This document shows, in pieces, positions 6,749-9,491 of a stretch of DNA of 9,491 bases. The notes under the pieces are model-generated. The model was not told the DNA's origin and made no database searches. It saw only the letters and a program-made list of their open reading frames with translations. The stretch comes from Syntrophomonadaceae bacterium. Its GTDB lineage: Bacteria > Bacillota > Dethiobacteria > DTU022. The translations under genes and the position numbers were made by a program. Within the stretch, counting starts at the first letter, position 1, and each line of letters begins with the position of its first letter. The stretch covers positions 1-9,491 of the forward strand of contig PWMM01000287.1 in NCBI GenBank assembly GCA_003558195.1, written 5' to 3'.

Positions 6749-7195
6749 TTATACAATAAATTTAACCTGTACACCAGCTTCGGAAAATATTTTCTTGGCC
6801 AGAGAATCCGGATAATTGTCAGCCAAAATAATAGATTTAACACCGGCATTAACCAGCATCTTCGCACAAACAGCACAGGGGTAATGAGTGCAATACAAGT
6901 TAGAGTGCATTATCGCTACACCATGAACAGCAGCTTGAATTATTGCATTTTGTTCAGCATGCAATCCACGGCAAAGCTCATGGCGTTCACCAGAAGGTAC
7001 TTGCATCTCCTGGCGCAGACAGCCTATTTCACCACAGTGGGCCAGGCCCACTGGTGCACCATTATAACCGGTAGCCAAAATTCTTTTATTTAAGACAAGC
7101 AGCGATCCCACCTGACGCCTCATACATGTTGATCTAGAGGCAACAACAGCTGCTATTTCCATAAAGTACTGGTCCCAGTCAGGTCTATTTACCAA
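6749..7195 (-). CDS. comEB: Deoxycytidylate (dCMP) deaminase, ComEB type
   Basis: Zinc enzyme of the cytidine/dCMP deaminase family: dCMP + H2O gives dUMP + NH3, feeding thymidylate synthesis. It has 148 residues, the typical length. Zinc ligands are His79 in HAEQNAI and Cys107 and Cys110 in PCAVC; Glu81 is the proton-shuttle residue. The N-terminal ASRSTCMRRQVGSLLV and TGYNGAPVGLAHC motifs mark the dCMP branch rather than free-cytidine or tRNA deaminases. Further cysteines (24, 54, 75) could serve a second metal site, as in some relatives; that is inference. The start is TTG at 7195, with GGGAGG (7206-7201) 5 nt upstream across a run of T's. The name comEB follows the Bacillus gene; no competence link is implied. 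Confidence 0.93.
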   Translation of the reverse strand: MVNRPDWDQYFMEIAAVVASRSTCMRRQVGSLLVLNKRILATGYNGAPVGLAHCGEIGCLRQEMQVPSGERHELCRGLHAEQNAIIQAAVHGVAIMHSNLYCTHYPCAVCAKMLVNAGVKSIILADNYPDSLAKKIFSEAGVQVKFIV

Positions 7196-7303
7196 AAAAA
7201 CCTCCCACTTAAAGTGATTAAAAATTAGAGTCCTGTCATTTAGGACGCTGGATTATTATCATAAAATATTCAACAGCACGATATTAAGTGGTAGAAAACT
7301 AGA
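7196..7303. other. Intergenic spacer with inverted repeats
   Basis: This AT-rich 108-nt gap between rpiB and comEB contains three small symmetric elements. One is an 11-bp palindrome, CACTT-A-AAGTG (7206-7216), next to the comEB ribosome binding site. One is a 5-bp stem, GTCCT/AGGAC, with a 7-nt loop (7230-7246) and five T's a few bases downstream on the minus strand. The third is a pair of inverted octamers, CCACTTAA (7291-7284) and TTAAGTGG (7212-7205), read on the minus strand. The 5-bp stem might be a weak terminator after rpiB, but it is too short to call. Confidence 0.35.
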
Positions 7304-7765
7304 TTATACGGTATTAATATTTTGTGCTATCGATTCCAAATCCGCAATTTTTTTAATACGATTGGAATGCCGCCCTCCAGCAAATGAAGTGTTTAAAAAT
7401 TGCTCAACTATATTTGAAGCCAGTCCAGGGCCAATGACCCTGGCCCCCATAGTTAAAATATTAGCTCCATTATGTTCCCGTGCATATCGTGCAGAATAAG
7501 GTTCAGAACAAAGCGCTGCCCTGATACCTTTGTATTTATTGGCTGCAATAGACATACCTATTCCGGTCCCGCAAATTAAAATCCCGTAACTAAATTCACC
7601 AGAACCAACTGCTTTAGAAACAGAAAATGCAATATCCGGGTAATCAGCACGATCTTCGGAGTAAACGCCAAAATCCTTATATTCACAATTTATCTTCTTT
7701 AACTGCTGTCGAACATGCTCTTTCAAACTATAGCCAGCATGATCACTACCGATCGCTACCTTCAT
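7304..7765 (-). CDS. rpiB: Ribose-5-phosphate isomerase B
   Basis: Cytosolic RpiB/LacAB-family isomerase interconverting ribose-5-phosphate and ribulose-5-phosphate in the non-oxidative pentose phosphate pathway. It has 153 residues from the ATG at 7765. Active-site residues known in E. coli RpiB have counterparts one position earlier: Asp8 and His9 (GSDHAG), Cys65 as the base in CGTGIGMS, Thr67, His98 (EHNGAN), Arg132 and Arg136 (GGRHSNR). A catalytic Cys rather than Glu places it in the E. coli-like branch and fits R5P better than allose or galactose phosphates. A TTG directly before the ATG (7768) is 7 nt after AAGGA and could be the true start; it would add one residue. The gap to ywlE is about 29 nt. 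Confidence 0.96.
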   Translation of the reverse strand: MKVAIGSDHAGYSLKEHVRQQLKKINCEYKDFGVYSEDRADYPDIAFSVSKAVGSGEFSYGILICGTGIGMSIAANKYKGIRAALCSEPYSARYAREHNGANILTMGARVIGPGLASNIVEQFLNTSFAGGRHSNRIKKIADLESIAQNINTV

Positions 7766-7794
7766 CAATTAACCATCCTTCCATCTTGCTGCTT

Positions 7795-8265
7795 CTAGAC
7801 GCCTTCCATTAAAATTAATCTTAATTTCTTGATGCAGACTTTAATTTCCTCTAAAACTTGACGATATTTTTTTAAGTCGCCCCCAAGCGGGTCTTTTATA
7901 TCAGGATCATGATAAGCGCTGGCAGCGTATTCTTTCAAGGTGTAACTTTTTCCTTTTAATTCAGGGAACCGGTTAAGCAGCTGTTTGCAATGTTCTCTGG
8001 TCATAGCCAGGATCAGATCCGAATCATCAACTAAATGCTTATTGATTAGTTTGGCATTATGATATTCTAAGTCTTCAATGCCTTCCTCTCTCATTAAACG
8101 GCGAGAATGGATCGATGCTTTTTCACCTTCTACTGCAAATAAACCTGCAGATGAAGCAGATATTTTAAAAGGCAGCTTCTCATGAATGGGATCGTGGTTG
8201 AACAAAGCTTCGGCCATCGGGCTACGACAGGTATTCCCGGTACAAATAAAGAGTATTTTCAACAC
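7795..8265 (-). CDS. ywlE: Low-molecular-weight phosphatase, probable protein-arginine phosphatase
   Basis: LMW-PTP-fold phosphatase. The P-loop CTGNTCRS lies at residues 8-15, with nucleophile Cys8 and Arg14. The general-acid motif DPDIKDPLGG is near the C-terminal third. In Bacillus YwlE a threonine in the P-loop selects phospho-arginine, where tyrosine phosphatases have isoleucine; here that residue is Thr12. So the likely role is removal of arginine phosphate placed by McsB, which marks proteins for ClpCP. McsB is not in this window. The start is uncertain: GTG at 8265 lies 7 nt after AGGAGG, and the TTG directly after it (8262) gives the family-like MKILFICTGN with 10 nt spacing. A longer frame from a TTG at 8286 includes the ribosome binding site itself and is rejected. 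Length is 156 residues. Confidence 0.92.
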   Translation of the reverse strand: MLKILFICTGNTCRSPMAEALFNHDPIHEKLPFKISASSAGLFAVEGEKASIHSRRLMREEGIEDLEYHNAKLINKHLVDDSDLILAMTREHCKQLLNRFPELKGKSYTLKEYAASAYHDPDIKDPLGGDLKKYRQVLEEIKVCIKKLRLILMEGV

Positions 8266-8301
8266 TACAATCCCTCCTTTTAGCAATCTCTTGAATAATA
8301 A

Positions 8302-9318
8302 TTAGCCTGCATGCAAGATTCTGGTTGCGGCTTTTTTTAAACGGTTCATTACCGCAAGGCCAAGGCCTTCAGGGCTAATTTCTTCCGCCAGGATTATATC
8401 TATGCCCTGCTGATCCATTCGTCGCATGGAACTATATAAAGTCGATGCCATCTGCTCCGGACTGATTCTTGAATTTAAGCTACTTTCCAATTTAAAATTC
8501 AAATAACCTACCTTTAAACCCAACTTCAGATAACGGTTTGCCAGGGCTTTAATAACATTATATCTTCTTGATTGAGAGCCTGTAACTAAAATTAGTCTTG
8601 CGTCAGGAGAGTAATGACGATACTTCATTCCAGGGGATCGAGGTGTAGCATCTTTTTTACTTAATCCGGAGATGAAGACAGTCTCACCCAAAGCTAATTC
8701 CAAGTTTTCTTTGGATACACCTCCAGGCCTTAAAATAACAGGCTTATCCCTGGTTAGATCAAGAACAGTAGATTCAACACCAACTGTACAGGTATTACTT
8801 TTTATCACTGCATCAATCCGGCCGTTTAAATCTTCTATAACATGTCGGTAACTTGTCGGGCTGGGGCGACCTGAGCGATTAGCGCTGGGGGCTGCAATCG
8901 GAAAACCGGATAATCGAATTAATTCCAGGGCTATCCGGTGATCCGGCATTCGCACAGCAATAGAAGCAAGGCCGGCAGAAACCAGGGCTGGTATTTTTTC
9001 AGCCCGAAACAGAACAAGACTCAAGGGACCCGGCCAAAAACAATTTGCCAAGTGAAAAGCCTTATCCGGTATATCACGGGCTACCATTTTAAGTTGATCA
9101 AAATCAGAAAGATGGATAATCAGTGGGTTATCTGCCGGTCTGCCTTTAGCTTTGTAGATCCGGGCAACAGCAGCTGCATCGTTAGCTGCCGCTCCCAGAC
9201 CATAAACGGTCTCCGTTGGAAATGCTACCAATCCACCATTTTTAATGATTTTCGCAGCTTTCTTTACAGAACGGGGATCTTCGTTTAGCAATAAAGTCCC
9301 TTTTACAGAAAGGGGCAT
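8302..9318 (-). CDS. sua5: Threonylcarbamoyl-AMP synthase, long Sua5/YwlC type
   Basis: Makes L-threonylcarbamoyl-AMP from threonine, bicarbonate and ATP, the first step of t6A37 modification of ANN-decoding tRNAs; the TsaBDE proteins finish the job. It has 338 residues, the long form with two domains. The YrdC domain (about 10-205) shows FPTETVYGLG (33-42), KGRPADNPL (58-66), PSANRSG (144-150) and GVESTV (180-185). The linker SPGMKYRHYSP (228-238) is the Sua5-type lid over the active site, and residues 239-338 form the Sua5 domain. The ATG at 9318 has TAGGA 8 nt upstream. Only 29 nt separate it from the upstream gene and 36 nt from the ywlE start. Key residues are intact and I see no sign of decay. 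Confidence 0.97.
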   Translation of the reverse strand: MPLSVKGTLLLNEDPRSVKKAAKIIKNGGLVAFPTETVYGLGAAANDAAAVARIYKAKGRPADNPLIIHLSDFDQLKMVARDIPDKAFHLANCFWPGPLSLVLFRAEKIPALVSAGLASIAVRMPDHRIALELIRLSGFPIAAPSANRSGRPSPTSYRHVIEDLNGRIDAVIKSNTCTVGVESTVLDLTRDKPVILRPGGVSKENLELALGETVFISGLSKKDATPRSPGMKYRHYSPDARLILVTGSQSRRYNVIKALANRYLKLGLKVGYLNFKLESSLNSRISPEQMASTLYSSMRRMDQQGIDIILAEEISPEGLGLAVMNRLKKAATRILHAG

Positions 9319-9347
9319 TAATAATTTCCTACTTTCAGATCATTAAT

Positions 9348-9491
9348 TTATTGTTCTTCGAAAACAAGTTCAGCAATATTTTTAGCATGATCAGCTACTC
9401 GCTCCAGGTTGCTTAAAAGATCAAGAAAAATTACACCAGCAGAAGGATGGCAGGTTTTTGCATTGATACGATCTATATGTTTATTACGCAA
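9348..9491 (-). CDS. PhoU-domain protein, C-terminal end only (probable Na/Pi cotransporter family)
   Basis: The last 47 codons of a gene that enters from beyond the right edge; the stop is TAA at 9350-9348. The visible peptide contains NKHIDRIN, then AGVIFLDLLSNLERVADH and AKNIAE. The NLERxADHAxNIAE helix is the metal-binding signature of PhoU domains. The preceding pattern (HIDRI, then a Cys-x-Pro-like stretch, then a Gly-Val-Ile-Phe-Leu-Asp helix) resembles the C-terminal PhoU domain of NptA/YjbB-like Na/Pi cotransporters more than stand-alone PhoU regulators. That choice is from memory of the families and only moderately sure. It lies 29 nt before sua5 and is probably co-transcribed with it. 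Confidence 0.75.
   Translation of the reverse strand: MRNKHIDRINAKTCHPSAGVIFLDLLSNLERVADHAKNIAELVFEEQ

Noticed and set aside
7220..7246. Intrinsic terminator after rpiB
   Set aside because: The stem is only 5 bp with a 7-nt loop, and the T-run starts about five bases after it. It is too weak to call.
8266..8286. Longer YwlE start at TTG 8286
   Set aside because: The extra residues are encoded by the AGGAGG ribosome binding site itself, and the family begins at the MKIL-type strand.
1..9491. Mobile elements, CRISPR, tRNA/rRNA genes or an unknown multi-gene system
   Set aside because: No terminal repeats, transposase fragments, spaced direct repeats, tRNA-like cloverleaf or rRNA segments were seen. 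Every long gene belongs to a recognised housekeeping or ATPase family.

Overview
The window holds twelve genes, all on the minus strand, so it reads from right to left. Codon use, strong AGGAGG-type ribosome binding sites, frequent TTG/GTG starts and the gene content point to a low-to-mid GC Bacillota (Firmicutes) member of the clostridial kind. The species cannot be named from this stretch.

Right part (9491 down to 6749): the C-terminus of a PhoU-domain protein, probably a Na/Pi-cotransporter-family protein, is followed by a housekeeping run. This run is sua5/ywlC (threonylcarbamoyl-AMP synthase for tRNA t6A), ywlE (low-molecular-weight phosphatase with the arginine-phosphatase signature), rpiB (ribose-5-phosphate isomerase B) and comEB (dCMP deaminase). 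Spacing is 15 to 57 nt between the first four genes. The gap before comEB is about 108 nt and the gap after it about 178 nt; both are AT-rich.

Left part (6570 down to 1): a V/A-type rotary ATPase operon in the order H-I-K-E-C-F-A-B, with only the first four codons of B inside the window. This is the order of the Enterococcus hirae ntp operon (ntpFIKECGAB...). H and E form the peripheral stalk, I is the stator membrane subunit, K the rotor-ring proteolipid, C and F belong to the central stalk, and A and B form the catalytic headpiece. K carries the residue set of Na+-binding proteolipids (Leu53, Thr56, Gln57, Gln108, Glu137), so Na+ is the likely coupling ion.

No unknown defence, mobile or regulatory system is visible. 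The points of most interest are: (1) the V-type operon lies beside sua5-ywlE-rpiB-comEB, a neighbourhood that in many Firmicutes leads to the F-type atp operon; (2) the sodium signature in K; (3) a hairpin with two alternative folds around the ntpC ribosome binding site; (4) start sites for A, E and B that simple longest-ORF calling would get wrong or miss, with the B ribosome binding site encoded inside the last codons of A.
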